Shown piece by piece: positions 1 through 9,355 of a DNA stretch of 64,000 nt. The notes beneath the pieces were generated by a model. That model saw nothing but the letters and a program-made list of their open reading frames with translations, searched no databases and was not told where the DNA came from. The translations under genes were made by a program, and so were the position numbers. Each line of letters begins with the position of its first letter. Position 1 is the first letter of the stretch. This DNA is from an uncultured Oscillospiraceae bacterium. GTDB taxonomy: Bacteria > Bacillota > Clostridia > Oscillospirales > Acutalibacteraceae. The stretch lies in NCBI GenBank assembly GCA_900539845.1, contig UQDP01000001.1, positions 62,001 to 126,000 of the forward strand, given 5' to 3'.

Positions 1-58
1 GAGAGTTTTCTGAAAACATCTTCTGTTTGCTAAGCAAATGATCTTCGGGAGGTTCAAA

Positions 59-1345
59 ATGTCTGATTTTATGAAAGAGGATGTTGAAGACGGCGTTGAA
101 ATCATCGCCGTGGCGGCAGACCGCTTTAAAACCAATGAGATTTCGATTTCATGCCTCATGCCGCTCAGCGAGCGGTCTGCGGCGGATAACGCAATAGTTC
201 CGATGCTGCTCGCGAGGAGTTCAAGGGAATACCCCTCCATACTGAGCCTTAACAGAAAGCTTGCTTCTTTATACGGAGCGCAGGTGGAGACAGTCATTTC
301 AAAGGTAGGCGAGGTGCAGCACCTCAGAATAGACCTGACCTGTCTTGACGACCGCTTTTCGCTGGACGGTGAAAAGATAACGCTTTCGTGCGTCAATCTG
401 CTGCTTTCGCTTTTGTTTGATCCGGCGCTTGATGAGAACGGAGATTTCCTGCCGGATAATGTTGAAAGGGAAAAACGCGTCCTCACTGAAAAAATAGAGA
501 GTGAGGAAAACGAAAAACGCGTTTACGCCCTTCGCAGAGCCGAGGAGATCATGTTTGACGGAGAGCCTTATTCCGTAAACAGATACGGCTCAAGGGAAAG
601 CGTGGCTGCTGTTACACCGCAGAGCGCTGCCGCGGCTTGGCGCAGTATCCTGAAAAGCGCAAAGCTTGTGCTGACCGTTGTGGGCAGTGCGGATATCGGT
701 GAGATAAAAGACCTGTTTGCCGAAAAGCTTTCGCATATTCAGAGAGAATACAGAGCTTTGCCGGCGCCTGTCATAAAAAAAGTTTCAGGCAGCGTGAAAA
801 CAGTTATGGAGCGTCAGAAAATCAAGCAGGGCAAGCTCGTTATGGGCTTCAAGGCGGACTGTGATCCGAATGATCCCGTCCGTGCCGCGGCGATGCGCTC
901 TTTCTGCGATGTTTTCGGCGGCGGTCCCTATTCAAAGCTGTTTGCAAACGTGCGTGAAAAAATGAGCCTTTGCTACTATTGCTCGGCAAGGTTTACACGC
1001 CAAAAAGCTTTTGTTATGGTGCAGAGCGGCTGCGAGGAGGAAAATATGGAAAAAGCGCAGGCGGAGATCTTAAATCAGCTTGAGGAGATAAAAAAGGGCA
1101 ATTTTGATTATGAGTTCAGTTCCTCCAAGATCGCGCTTTCCGACGCGCTTGATTCGGTTTATGACGCTCCCGAATCCATCGAGGCGTGGTACGGTCTCCA
1201 AAGCGCGGACGGAAAATATATCTCGCCGTCAGAGAGCGCGAAGCTCAACAATGCCGTAACAAAGGAACAGATCATGGATTGCGCCGCGTCGGTACAGCTT
1301 GACACGGTATATAAGCTTTCCTGTGAAAAGGAGGATGCCGAATGA
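59..1345 (+). CDS. ymfF: M16-family peptidase-like protein, YmfF type (lacks zinc motif)
   Basis: This is an M16 (insulinase/pitrilysin) homologue of about 428 residues that pairs with the next gene, as in the B. subtilis YmfF/YmfH pair linked to EF-P 5-aminopentanol modification. The HxxEH zinc motif expected in the N-terminal part is absent, so this is probably the non-catalytic partner, a common arrangement for two-subunit M16 proteins. The start at 59 is preferred over the in-frame ATG at 38 because GGGAGG at 47-52 sits at the right distance. Its stop overlaps the start of the next gene by 4 bases (ATGA), which implies translational coupling. The family call is firm; the EF-P role is carried over from family knowledge. 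Confidence 0.82.
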   Translation: MSDFMKEDVEDGVEIIAVAADRFKTNEISISCLMPLSERSAADNAIVPMLLARSSREYPSILSLNRKLASLYGAQVETVISKVGEVQHLRIDLTCLDDRFSLDGEKITLSCVNLLLSLLFDPALDENGDFLPDNVEREKRVLTEKIESEENEKRVYALRRAEEIMFDGEPYSVNRYGSRESVAAVTPQSAAAAWRSILKSAKLVLTVVGSADIGEIKDLFAEKLSHIQREYRALPAPVIKKVSGSVKTVMERQKIKQGKLVMGFKADCDPNDPVRAAAMRSFCDVFGGGPYSKLFANVREKMSLCYYCSARFTRQKAFVMVQSGCEEENMEKAQAEILNQLEEIKKGNFDYEFSSSKIALSDALDSVYDAPESIEAWYGLQSADGKYISPSESAKLNNAVTKEQIMDCAASVQLDTVYKLSCEKEDAE

Positions 1346-2613
1346 AGATAACCGAGTCGCCGGAACTCAGAGAAAAGCTTTATGAGATAGACCATAAATC
1401 GGGACTTAAGGTCTTTGTGATGCCCAAAGAGAATTATAAATCCGCTTACGCGGTTATAGGCACCAAATACGGTTCCATTGATACCTGCTTTAAACGCAGC
1501 GATAAAAAGGACTTTATCCGTGTGCCTGAGGGGATAGCGCATTTCCTTGAGCACAAGCTGTTTGAGAGCGAGGAGTTGGACGCGTTTACACGCTATGCCG
1601 AAACGGGCGCTTCGGCAAATGCGTACACGTCTTTTGACAAGACCTGCTATCTCTTTCAGTGTACGGACAGGTTTGAGGACAGCCTGCGCATTCTGCTTGA
1701 TTTTGTGACCCATCCTTATTTCACAAAGGAAACGGTTGAAAAGGAGCAGGGCATCATCGGTCAGGAGATTACTATGTATTATGACGTTCCGGGCTGGATG
1801 AGCACCTTTAACCTGCTGAAATGCCTTTATAAAAACCACCCTGTAAGGATAGATATTGCCGGCACGGTTGAATCGATCGCGCAGATAACGGACAAGCTGC
1901 TTTATGACTGCTATGACACTTTCTATAATTTAAACAATATGGCGCTTGCCGTGGTGGGAAACGTTCAGCCCGAGCAGGTTCTGAAGATCTGCGATGAGGT
2001 GCTTAAAAAGTCTGATGACGTCACTGTTGAGCGTGTGTTCGATGAAGAACCCCGCGATATCGTAAAGTCCTATGAAGAATACAATCTGGCAGTGAGCATG
2101 CCCGTCTTTTCGTTCGGCTATAAGGAGGCATGCACAACTCCGCTGCGAACGATAAAGGAAACGGTTGAGATGAATATCCTGCTTGAGATTCTTGCGGGTG
2201 AGACTTCGCCGCTTTACAGCGAGCTGTTTGAAAAAGGGCTTATCAACACAACCTTTTCAAAGGAATATTTTACCGGCAGCGGATATGAAGCCGTTATCTT
2301 TGAAGGAGAGAGCACGGACGCCGCAGCCGTTGCGCAGGCTATAAAGAATCAGGTGGCAAAGCTCCGTAAGGACGGTATAGGCGACGAGGAGTTTGAATCT
2401 GTTCGCCGCAGCCTTTACGGCAAGGAAATTATGTCTTATAATGTAACGGACGATGTTGCTAACGGAATCATAGGCTGTTATTTTGCCGGCTATAGCATTT
2501 TTGACGTGGTGGAGGCGTTCAAAACTGTTCAGAAAGAGGATATTGAAAAGCTGCTTTCGGAAAAGCTTGATGAAAAATACAGTGCGCTTTCCGTTGTGAA
2601 ATCTAAGGAATAA
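1342..2613 (+). CDS. ymfH: M16-family zinc peptidase, YmfH type
   Basis: This is the catalytic-type M16 partner (423 residues). The inverted zinc motif HFLEH is at residues 67-71, and a downstream glutamate near residue 143 (GQEI) fits the third metal ligand. No signal peptide is visible, so it should act in the cytoplasm. It starts inside the stop of the preceding zinc-motif-less homologue, and the two likely form a heterodimer. In Firmicutes this pair is annotated as associated with EF-P 5-aminopentanol modification. The substrate is not evident from sequence. lgt follows after 13 bases, so the operon probably continues. Confidence 0.87.
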   Translation: MKITESPELREKLYEIDHKSGLKVFVMPKENYKSAYAVIGTKYGSIDTCFKRSDKKDFIRVPEGIAHFLEHKLFESEELDAFTRYAETGASANAYTSFDKTCYLFQCTDRFEDSLRILLDFVTHPYFTKETVEKEQGIIGQEITMYYDVPGWMSTFNLLKCLYKNHPVRIDIAGTVESIAQITDKLLYDCYDTFYNLNNMALAVVGNVQPEQVLKICDEVLKKSDDVTVERVFDEEPRDIVKSYEEYNLAVSMPVFSFGYKEACTTPLRTIKETVEMNILLEILAGETSPLYSELFEKGLINTTFSKEYFTGSGYEAVIFEGESTDAAAVAQAIKNQVAKLRKDGIGDEEFESVRRSLYGKEIMSYNVTDDVANGIIGCYFAGYSIFDVVEAFKTVQKEDIEKLLSEKLDEKYSALSVVKSKE

Positions 2614-2626
2614 CAGGTAAAAAGCT

Positions 2627-3619
2627 ATGAGTGATTATACAGAGGTCTTTTTTGACGGACTCGGCATCAGCTTCAATGTGCCGTCCGTTGCGTTTACAAT
2701 AGGCGGTTATGAGGTGCATTGGTACGGTATCATAATCGCTTTCGGCTTTGCGCTTGCCGTGCTTTACGGCGGGCGCACGGCTTACAAATGGAAAATGAGC
2801 CTTGACGGAATGACGGATGTACTGATTTGGGGAACCCTTTTCGGGATCGTCTGCGCAAGGCTTTATTATGTTGTTTTTGAGTGGGATTATTTTTCCGCTC
2901 ACCCCGAAGAGATTATAGCCATCTGGCACGGCGGTATAGCCATTTACGGCGGCATCATCGGCGCAATCATAGGCGGCTGGATAGGTGCTAAAATCGGAAA
3001 GATAGATTTTGCCAATCTGCTGGATATCGGAGCGCTCGGACTGCTCATCGGGCAGGGCATAGGGCGCTGGGGAAACTTCTTTAATCAGGAGGCGTTCGGC
3101 GCAAATACAGAAACGGCGCTGTTTCGCATGTGGTCAACAAAAATCAGGGATGAGCTTGCCGCCAATCAATATGAGTTGCTTGAGCGCGGTATGGAGGTAA
3201 ACCCTGCCGAAGCCGTTCACCCCACATTTCTGTACGAAAGCGTATGGTGTATCGCGCTGTTCCTTATCCTCCATTTCTTTGTTAAGAAACGAAGAAAATT
3301 CAAGGGGGAGATTTTCCTGCTCTACGGCATAGGCTACGGACTTGAAAGAATGGTCGTTGAGGGGCTGAGAACAGACAGCCTTTATATCGGCTCAACGAAT
3401 ATCCGTGTAAGTCAGCTGTTATCCGCAGTGATCGTCGTGCTTTTCACGATCTGGCTTATCGTTATGTTCAGAAAGCTGAAGAAAGGTACGCTCGCAAGGA
3501 AGTATCTCATTGATCCGCCGCCGGTTGAGCCGGTTTACTGTGCTGTTTCTCAGGAATATAAATATTCCGAACCCAATGGCTCCAAAGAAGATGATTTCTA
3601 TTTCAGAGTTTTGAAATAG
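2627..3619 (+). CDS. lgt: Prolipoprotein diacylglyceryl transferase
   Basis: Lgt moves diacylglycerol from phosphatidylglycerol to the lipobox cysteine of prolipoproteins at the membrane. The protein (330 residues) has the Lgt signature [13 protein letters not shown] at residues 146-158, a WHGG motif around residues 100-103 and an HPTFLYES motif in the second half, with about seven hydrophobic spans. A soluble C-terminal tail of some 40 residues, rich in charged and aromatic residues, goes beyond the usual end. It lies 13 bases after ymfH and just before folD. Confidence 0.95.
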   Translation: MSDYTEVFFDGLGISFNVPSVAFTIGGYEVHWYGIIIAFGFALAVLYGGRTAYKWKMSLDGMTDVLIWGTLFGIVCARLYYVVFEWDYFSAHPEEIIAIWHGGIAIYGGIIGAIIGGWIGAKIGKIDFANLLDIGALGLLIGQGIGRWGNFFNQEAFGANTETALFRMWSTKIRDELAANQYELLERGMEVNPAEAVHPTFLYESVWCIALFLILHFFVKKRRKFKGEIFLLYGIGYGLERMVVEGLRTDSLYIGSTNIRVSQLLSAVIVVLFTIWLIVMFRKLKKGTLARKYLIDPPPVEPVYCAVSQEYKYSEPNGSKEDDFYFRVLK

Positions 3620-3660
3620 TATTGAACGATTACATCTCTTGCTTAAAGAAAGGAAAAAAT

Positions 3661-4509
3661 ATGAGCATTATAGACGGAAAAGCCGTTTCCGCCGCAGTGC
3701 GTGAGCGCGTCAGGCTGGAAACGCAAGAACTGAAAAAACAGGGCGTAACGCCCGGGCTTGCCGTAATTATCGTAGGCGATGATCCGGCGTCACAGGTATA
3801 TGTAAGAAATAAGGAAAAGGCGTGCGCAGAGGTGGGATTTTACAGCGAGAAATTCGCTCTGCCCGCCGAGACCACGCAGCAGGAACTGAACGCGCTCGTT
3901 CAGGAGCTAAATGCCAGAAAAGATATCAACGGCATACTCTGTCAGCTGCCGCTGCCCGGCCATCTTGATGATAAAGAAGTCATCAATTTGATTGACCCTA
4001 TCAAAGATGTTGATGCGTTTCATCCCGTAAATGTGGGCGCGATCATGATAGGCGATTATCATTTTCTGCCCTGTACGCCTGCCGGAATCATGGAACTGCT
4101 GCACAGCACGGGAATCGAAATAGCAGGGAAAAAGGCTGTTGTTATCGGCAGAAGCAATATAGTCGGCAAGCCTATGGCAATGCTGCTGCTCCACGCGGAC
4201 GCAACGGTTGAAATCACACATTCTAAGACCGCCAATCTTAAGGAGATCACCAAAGAGGCGGATATTCTTGTTGCCGCAGTCGGCAGAGCCAAATTCGTGA
4301 CTGCCGATATGGTTAAGGAAGGCGCCGTTGTGATTGATGTCGGCATGAACCGGGATGAAAACGGCAAGCTGTGCGGCGATGTGGATTTTGATTCCGTTGC
4401 CGAAAAATGCTCGTTCATAACTCCGGTTCCGGGCGGAGTAGGTCCTATGACCATTTCAATGCTTATGCAGAATACATTAACGGCGGCAAAGCTGCAGAAT
4501 AACCTTTGA
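3661..4509 (+). CDS. folD: Bifunctional methylenetetrahydrofolate dehydrogenase / methenyltetrahydrofolate cyclohydrolase
   Basis: FolD interconverts 5,10-methylene-, 5,10-methenyl- and 10-formyl-tetrahydrofolate using NADP. The protein is 282 residues from the ATG at 3661, the normal length. The catalytic Tyr47 and Lys51 (YVRNK), QLPLPGH at 95-101 and the C-terminal PGGVGPMT signature are intact, with a Rossmann segment ([11 protein letters not shown]) in the middle. A longer frame opens at a TTG at 3622, but AAAGGA directly precedes 3661. Together with glyA, thyA, folA and trmFO in this window it belongs to folate one-carbon metabolism. Confidence 0.95.
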   Translation: MSIIDGKAVSAAVRERVRLETQELKKQGVTPGLAVIIVGDDPASQVYVRNKEKACAEVGFYSEKFALPAETTQQELNALVQELNARKDINGILCQLPLPGHLDDKEVINLIDPIKDVDAFHPVNVGAIMIGDYHFLPCTPAGIMELLHSTGIEIAGKKAVVIGRSNIVGKPMAMLLLHADATVEITHSKTANLKEITKEADILVAAVGRAKFVTADMVKEGAVVIDVGMNRDENGKLCGDVDFDSVAEKCSFITPVPGGVGPMTISMLMQNTLTAAKLQNNL

Positions 4510-4604
4510 TTCTATTTTGCACTGCTTTTTCATAGAATGAATAAGATTTTGAAATCAGCGTGTTAAAGTTTAGAAAATTATGATTCTGCAGACGGAGATT
4601 GTTT

Positions 4605-5435
4605 ATGGATATTATCGAAATTATAAAAGCAATAATTCTGGGCATTGTTGAGGGTATCACCGAATGGCTGCCCATCAGCTCAACGGGGCACATGATCCTT
4701 GTGGATGAGTTCCTTCAGCTGAATGTTTCCGAGGAATTCAAAAGCATGTTCCTCGTTGTTATCCAGCTCGGCGCGATACTTGCGGTCGTTGTGCTGTATT
4801 TTAAAAAGCTGATACCGCTTGAGGTGCAGAGCAAAAAACTTTGCTGGAAAAAGGATACGCTCACAATGTGGCTCAAAATCATCGTTTCCTGCGTTCCCGC
4901 GGCGATCGTGGGCGCGTTTTTTGACGATGAGCTCGAAGCCGTGTTTTATAACTGGCAAACCGTTTCGGCGGCGCTGATTATATTCGGCATACTGTTTATC
5001 ATCATTGAAAAGCGCAATAAGGGCAGGGAGCCGCGTATAAATTCCATCAATGAAATTACGTATCAGACAGCCGCTATAATAGGCATTTTTCAGCTTATAG
5101 CCGCCATCTTTCCCGGCACGTCAAGGAGCGGCGCAACGATTGTGGGCGCGCTGCTGATCGGTGTTTCCAGGTCGGTTGCCGCCGAGTACACATTTTTCCT
5201 CGCGGTTCCGGTTATGTTCGGCGCAAGCGCGCTCAAGCTTGTTAAGTTTGGATTTGATTTCACTTCGCAGGAACTGCTCATCCTTTTCGTGGGCATGGCA
5301 GTGGCGTTTGTTGTTTCCATTCTTGCCATCAAATTCCTTATGAGTTACATCAAAAAGCACGATTTCACCGTTTTCGGATGGTACAGGATTGTGCTCGGCG
5401 CAGCGGTGATACTCTATTTCGCCCTTGCAGGTTAA
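4605..5435 (+). CDS. uppP: Undecaprenyl-diphosphatase
   Basis: UppP (BacA) removes a phosphate from undecaprenyl diphosphate to recycle the lipid carrier for cell-wall synthesis. The protein is 276 residues and strongly hydrophobic. It carries the two family motifs, [12 protein letters not shown] (residues 18-29) and PGTSRSG (170-176), which hold the catalytic glutamate, serine and arginine residues. The ATG at 4605 is chosen over the TTG at 4599 because GGAG at 4594-4597 is 7 bases upstream of it. A strong terminator follows. A higher copy of this enzyme is associated with bacitracin tolerance, which is family knowledge. Confidence 0.95.
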   Translation: MDIIEIIKAIILGIVEGITEWLPISSTGHMILVDEFLQLNVSEEFKSMFLVVIQLGAILAVVVLYFKKLIPLEVQSKKLCWKKDTLTMWLKIIVSCVPAAIVGAFFDDELEAVFYNWQTVSAALIIFGILFIIIEKRNKGREPRINSINEITYQTAAIIGIFQLIAAIFPGTSRSGATIVGALLIGVSRSVAAEYTFFLAVPVMFGASALKLVKFGFDFTSQELLILFVGMAVAFVVSILAIKFLMSYIKKHDFTVFGWYRIVLGAAVILYFALAG

Positions 5436-5469
5436 TTATGTGTATAAATTAAATAAGATCGGTTGAACA

Positions 5470-5508
5470 GCCGCAGGCAGAAATTTTGCCTGCGGCTTCC
5501 TCTTTTTT
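5470..5508 (+). terminator. Rho-independent terminator after uppP
   Basis: A perfect 10-bp stem, GCCGCAGGCA (5470-5479) with TGCCTGCGGC (5487-5496), has a 7-base loop. It is followed by a pyrimidine-rich run with six T residues. It closes the ymfF-uppP transcription unit. Confidence 0.9.
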
Positions 5509-5522
5509 CACAAAATCTTTAT

Positions 5523-5563
5523 TGTATATTTAAATTTATTATGGTATTATATCCATGTATAAT
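5523..5563 (+). promoter_or_regulatory. Probable promoter region of glyA
   Basis: TTGTAT (5523-5528) is 16 bases from TATTAT (5545-5550). A second possible -10, TATAAT, lies at 5558-5563. Which one is used cannot be decided from sequence. It sits between the uppP terminator and the glyA ribosome binding site (AAAGGAG, 5571-5577). Confidence 0.42.
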
Positions 5564-5586
5564 TTTTATCAAAGGAGAATTAAGAT

Positions 5587-6840
5587 ATGTATTCCGATTA
5601 TTATGATTCAATCGCAAAGGTGGCGGAGACGGATAAGGAAGTTGCGGACGCTATGGCTCTTGAGCTTAAGCGCCAGCGTGAAAATATAGAGCTTATCGCC
5701 TCTGAAAACCTTGTTTCACCGCAGGTCATGGCGGCAATGGGCAGCGTGCTTACAAACAAGTATGCCGAGGGTCTGCCGGGCAAGCGTTATTACGGCGGCT
5801 GTCAGTATGTTGATATTGTTGAGAATATTGCGATTCAGAGAGCGTGCGAGCTTTTCGGAGCAGGCTACGCAAATGTTCAGGCGCATTCGGGCGCACAGGC
5901 AAACACTGCCGTTTATCTTGCGCTGCTCAAGCCGGGCGATACCGTTATGGGTATGAGTCTGGACAACGGCGGACATCTGACCCACGGCTCGCCAGCCAAT
6001 ATCAGCGGAAAGTATTTTAATTTCATTCCTTACGGTGTTGACGATAACGGATTTATCGACCTTGACGCATTTGCCAAGCAGGTCAACAAGGTCAAACCAA
6101 AGCTGATTGTTGCAGGCGCGTCCGCTTATCCGCGCGCCATAGATTTTAAGACGATGGGCGAGATCGCCCACGCGAACGGCGCTATGTTTATGGTGGATAT
6201 GGCGCACATTGCAGGTCTTGTTGCGGCAGGACTGCACCAGAATCCCGTTCCTTATGCGGATGTTGTTACGACAACAACGCATAAGACCCTCAGAGGACCG
6301 AGAGGCGGTCTGATCCTCTGCAACAACCCGTATCTTATCAAAAAACTCAATTCCGCTGTATTCCCCGGCACACAGGGCGGTCCGCTTATGCATGTTATCG
6401 CGGGTAAGGCTGTCTGCTTCGGTGAGGCGCTCAAGCCGGAATTCAAAGAATACCAGCAGAGGATCGTGGACAATGCTAAGACCCTTGCAGACGCGCTGAA
6501 GGCAAAGGGGCTTAACCTTGTTTCCGGCGGCACGGACAATCATCTGATCCTGCTTTCTCTTATCGGTACAGGTGTTACGGGCAAGGAGCTTGAGGCAAGG
6601 CTGGACGAAGTTCATATCACGCTGAATAAAAACACCGTTCCGAACGAGCCGCTTTCTCCGTTTGTTACATCGGGCGTGCGTATCGGCACTCCCGCCGCAA
6701 CAACAAGAGGGCTTCAGAAAGAAGATTTTGAAAAGATTGCCGAGTATATTTATCTTGCCGTTACCGATTTTGACGGCAAGAAAGAGTATATCAGAAACGG
6801 CGTGGCTCAGATCTGCGCGAAATATCCGCTTTATGAATAA
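5587..6840 (+). CDS. glyA: Serine hydroxymethyltransferase
   Basis: GlyA is a PLP enzyme converting serine and tetrahydrofolate to glycine and 5,10-methylene-tetrahydrofolate. The 417-residue product is full length. The PLP-binding lysine is Lys233 in [14 protein letters not shown], preceded by the conserved VDMAHIAGL segment, and the N-terminal IASENLVS and [13 protein letters not shown] blocks are intact. AAAGGAG lies 9 bases before the ATG. It is the first gene after a terminator and promoter and probably heads the run to trpS. Confidence 0.97.
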   Translation: MYSDYYDSIAKVAETDKEVADAMALELKRQRENIELIASENLVSPQVMAAMGSVLTNKYAEGLPGKRYYGGCQYVDIVENIAIQRACELFGAGYANVQAHSGAQANTAVYLALLKPGDTVMGMSLDNGGHLTHGSPANISGKYFNFIPYGVDDNGFIDLDAFAKQVNKVKPKLIVAGASAYPRAIDFKTMGEIAHANGAMFMVDMAHIAGLVAAGLHQNPVPYADVVTTTTHKTLRGPRGGLILCNNPYLIKKLNSAVFPGTQGGPLMHVIAGKAVCFGEALKPEFKEYQQRIVDNAKTLADALKAKGLNLVSGGTDNHLILLSLIGTGVTGKELEARLDEVHITLNKNTVPNEPLSPFVTSGVRIGTPAATTRGLQKEDFEKIAEYIYLAVTDFDGKKEYIRNGVAQICAKYPLYE

Positions 6841-6862
6841 ATGATTTTAGGAAGTGAAAAGA

Positions 6863-8245
6863 GTGATCGGTGTTTTTGCAAAGCTTTTCGGCGCTGTAAT
6901 GGGATTTTTCTATTCATTTTATAAGCGCAGAAAAACGGAAAATAAAATAGCGTTTATATCCCGCCAGAGCGAAACGCCGTCAACAGATTTTCGCTATTTG
7001 ATCAATGAGATAAAAACCAATTATCCCCGGTATAAGGTTGTTGTGCTGTGCAGGATGATTCCGTCATCTTTCGGCGGGAAGCTCAGATATATCGGCGAGA
7101 TGTTCCGCCAGATGAAAGCCATGGCAACATCCAAAGTCGTGATATTGGATGGGTATTGCATCCTCGCCTCCATGCTGAAACATAAAAAGGATCTCAAGAT
7201 CATTCAGATATGGCATGCGCTCGGCGCTTTCAAGAAATTCGGAAGATCCGTGCTCGATAAGGAGGGCGGCAAATCCTCCAAAACCGCGAAAGCGTTTAAA
7301 ATGCATAAAAATTACAGCCTGATCGCTGCCAGCGGCGATAAATGCGTGCCGTGTTTTTCGGAGGCGTTCGGTCAGCCCGAAAGCAAATTCATTCCGATAG
7401 GTATTCCTCGTATGGATTATCTGACCGATCCTTCGGAAAAGGAAAGAATGCGCGGCAATATCATGCGCAGGTATCCTCAGCTTGATAACGGCAGAAAGAA
7501 TATACTTTACGTTCCCACGTTCAGGGATACGGAAAAGGATAAAAACGCTCTCAAAAAGGCTACCGAAGACCTTGTGAACAAGGTCAATTACACGGATTAC
7601 AACTTGATTGTAAAGCACCATGTGGTTGACACGAACAAGGAGCAGATCTATACGGATTCGCGTATGAACAAGGCTGAGGGGGAGTATTTTACCGGCATGG
7701 ATTTCATGTGCGTTGCCGATTATGTGGTAACGGATTACAGCTCCGTTATTTATGAGGCGCTGCTAAAAGATCTGCCGCTTTATATCTATTGCTTTGACAG
7801 CGATACGTATATTGATGAGCGCGGATTTTATATCGACTTTTGGAGCGATATTCCGGCGCTTTATTCCAGAAACGCAAAAGGAATATGCGATTTTATCGCG
7901 GCAGATATGCGCGCCGATGCCGATAAGGAAAAAGCGTTTAAACAGGATTATGTAAACAAACGCTTTGCTTCCATAACCGCTGAGTACGGAAAGCTGATAG
8001 ACGAATTGGCGCGCGGCGTTTATGACGGTCGCTATAATTACGGCGTTCTTTCCGACGACGCCGTATCGGATGAAACGTGTGAAAACGCAGAAGCAACTGA
8101 AACCGATACAGATCCAGATGATAGTGCCGCCGAAGAAAATCCCGTTGTTACAGAGCCGGCGGAGAACCGCGGTAAAATGATAGCCGAGCAGGAAACAACC
8201 GATAAAGCCCACGTTGAAGAAGAAACAGAAAATGAGCAAAATTAA
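6863..8245 (+). CDS. CDP-glycerol glycerophosphotransferase-family protein (TagB/TagF-like) with acidic tail
   Basis: This belongs to the family of CDP-glycerol:poly(glycerophosphate) transferases that build teichoic-acid-like polymers at the inner membrane face. Recognisable motifs are IWHALGAFKKFG and the C-terminal TDYSSVIYE block. The last 65 residues or so are a low-complexity acidic tail rich in E, D, A and T that is not part of the catalytic fold. The start is taken at GTG 6863, with AGGAAG at 6849-6854 about 8 bases away; GTG 6854 would be too close. It is followed, with a 14-base overlap, by a paralogue. No other teichoic acid genes are nearby, so the polymer is unknown. Confidence 0.85.
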   Translation: MIGVFAKLFGAVMGFFYSFYKRRKTENKIAFISRQSETPSTDFRYLINEIKTNYPRYKVVVLCRMIPSSFGGKLRYIGEMFRQMKAMATSKVVILDGYCILASMLKHKKDLKIIQIWHALGAFKKFGRSVLDKEGGKSSKTAKAFKMHKNYSLIAASGDKCVPCFSEAFGQPESKFIPIGIPRMDYLTDPSEKERMRGNIMRRYPQLDNGRKNILYVPTFRDTEKDKNALKKATEDLVNKVNYTDYNLIVKHHVVDTNKEQIYTDSRMNKAEGEYFTGMDFMCVADYVVTDYSSVIYEALLKDLPLYIYCFDSDTYIDERGFYIDFWSDIPALYSRNAKGICDFIAADMRADADKEKAFKQDYVNKRFASITAEYGKLIDELARGVYDGRYNYGVLSDDAVSDETCENAEATETDTDPDDSAAEENPVVTEPAENRGKMIAEQETTDKAHVEEETENEQN

Positions 8246-9350
8246 ATCGCTTTTATATCCTGCTCTGCAAAGAGCAAGATACGCGGGCTTTGCCGCCGCA
8301 TTTGAAAAGGCGAAAAAGCTTCCCATGAACAGCAGAAAAATACTGATGTATTCCACTTCAAAGGGAAAGCTCGGCGGAAACCTGCTCGCAATAAAAAATT
8401 ATATAGAAAAAAATGAACTGGATTATGAAATCAAAGTCGTAACATCGCTCGATCCGATGGCGCCCAATGCGCTTGCCGCCGAAATGGCGAAGAGCAAATA
8501 TATACTTGTGGACGATTACGAGCCGCTCGTGTATGTTCTGCGGCTGCGCAGCGGTCAGAAGCTCGTTCAGGTGTGGCATGCGATGGGCGCTTTCAAACGG
8601 TTCGGCTACGGCAGAGATTCGGCGGAAAAGAATTCGATCACCCATAAGAATTATACCGACGCCATCGTCTCTTCGCCGGAGATTGTTCCGATCTACGCAC
8701 AGGCGTTCGGAATCGGCGAAAGCCGAGTAAAGCCTGTCGGCACGCCGAGAACGGACTGCTTTTTTGATGAAGCGTATGTTGCTTGCGTAAAAAACAGGCT
8801 GTATGAAAAAGAACCGCGCTTGAAAGGCAAAAGGATATGCCTTTTCGCGCCTACTTTTAGGGGCGAAAACGTGCATAATGCGTATTACCCGTCTGAATTT
8901 TTCAGCGCGGCAAAATTTATAAGCGCACTGCCAAACGAATGGGTACTCATAATCAAGATGCACCCGTTTATAAAAGAAAAAGTCTGTGTTGCGCCTGAAT
9001 GGAAAGACCGTGTGTTTGACTTTTCGGATGAACGGGAGATCAACGATATCCTGTTTATAACGGATGTGCTTGTTACGGACTATTCTTCCGTTATATTTGA
9101 AAACGCCGTGATCGGCAACCCTGCCGTGCTTTACGCTCCCGATCTGAAAGAGTATGACGGCGGCAGGGGATTTTATTATGATTATTCCGATTATTCGTGC
9201 GGCGAAGTCGTATCTGATTTTGAAAGCCTTGTGCCTGCCGTTTTAAGGGCGCGGCGCGGAAACGATGAACTTGCGGCTTTTAAAAAAAGATTTGTTCCGC
9301 TGTGCGATGGAAAATCATGCGAAAGATTTGTTAAAGAAATATTGAAGTGA
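8232..9350 (+). CDS. CDP-glycerol glycerophosphotransferase-family protein (TagB/TagF-like), second copy
   Basis: This is a 372-residue paralogue of the preceding gene. It shares the VWHAMGAFKRFG and TDYSSVIFEN motifs and the overall Tag transferase fold, but lacks the acidic tail. It begins at ATG 8232 inside the 3' end of its neighbour (14-base overlap) in another frame; a TTG at 8214 is an alternative. The upstream Shine-Dalgarno is weak (GAAGAAG), consistent with translational coupling. As a pair, the two could carry out successive transfers, for example priming and extension, but that is inference. Confidence 0.83.
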   Translation: MSKIKSLLYPALQRARYAGFAAAFEKAKKLPMNSRKILMYSTSKGKLGGNLLAIKNYIEKNELDYEIKVVTSLDPMAPNALAAEMAKSKYILVDDYEPLVYVLRLRSGQKLVQVWHAMGAFKRFGYGRDSAEKNSITHKNYTDAIVSSPEIVPIYAQAFGIGESRVKPVGTPRTDCFFDEAYVACVKNRLYEKEPRLKGKRICLFAPTFRGENVHNAYYPSEFFSAAKFISALPNEWVLIIKMHPFIKEKVCVAPEWKDRVFDFSDEREINDILFITDVLVTDYSSVIFENAVIGNPAVLYAPDLKEYDGGRGFYYDYSDYSCGEVVSDFESLVPAVLRARRGNDELAAFKKRFVPLCDGKSCERFVKEILK

Positions 9351-9355
9351 GAAAT

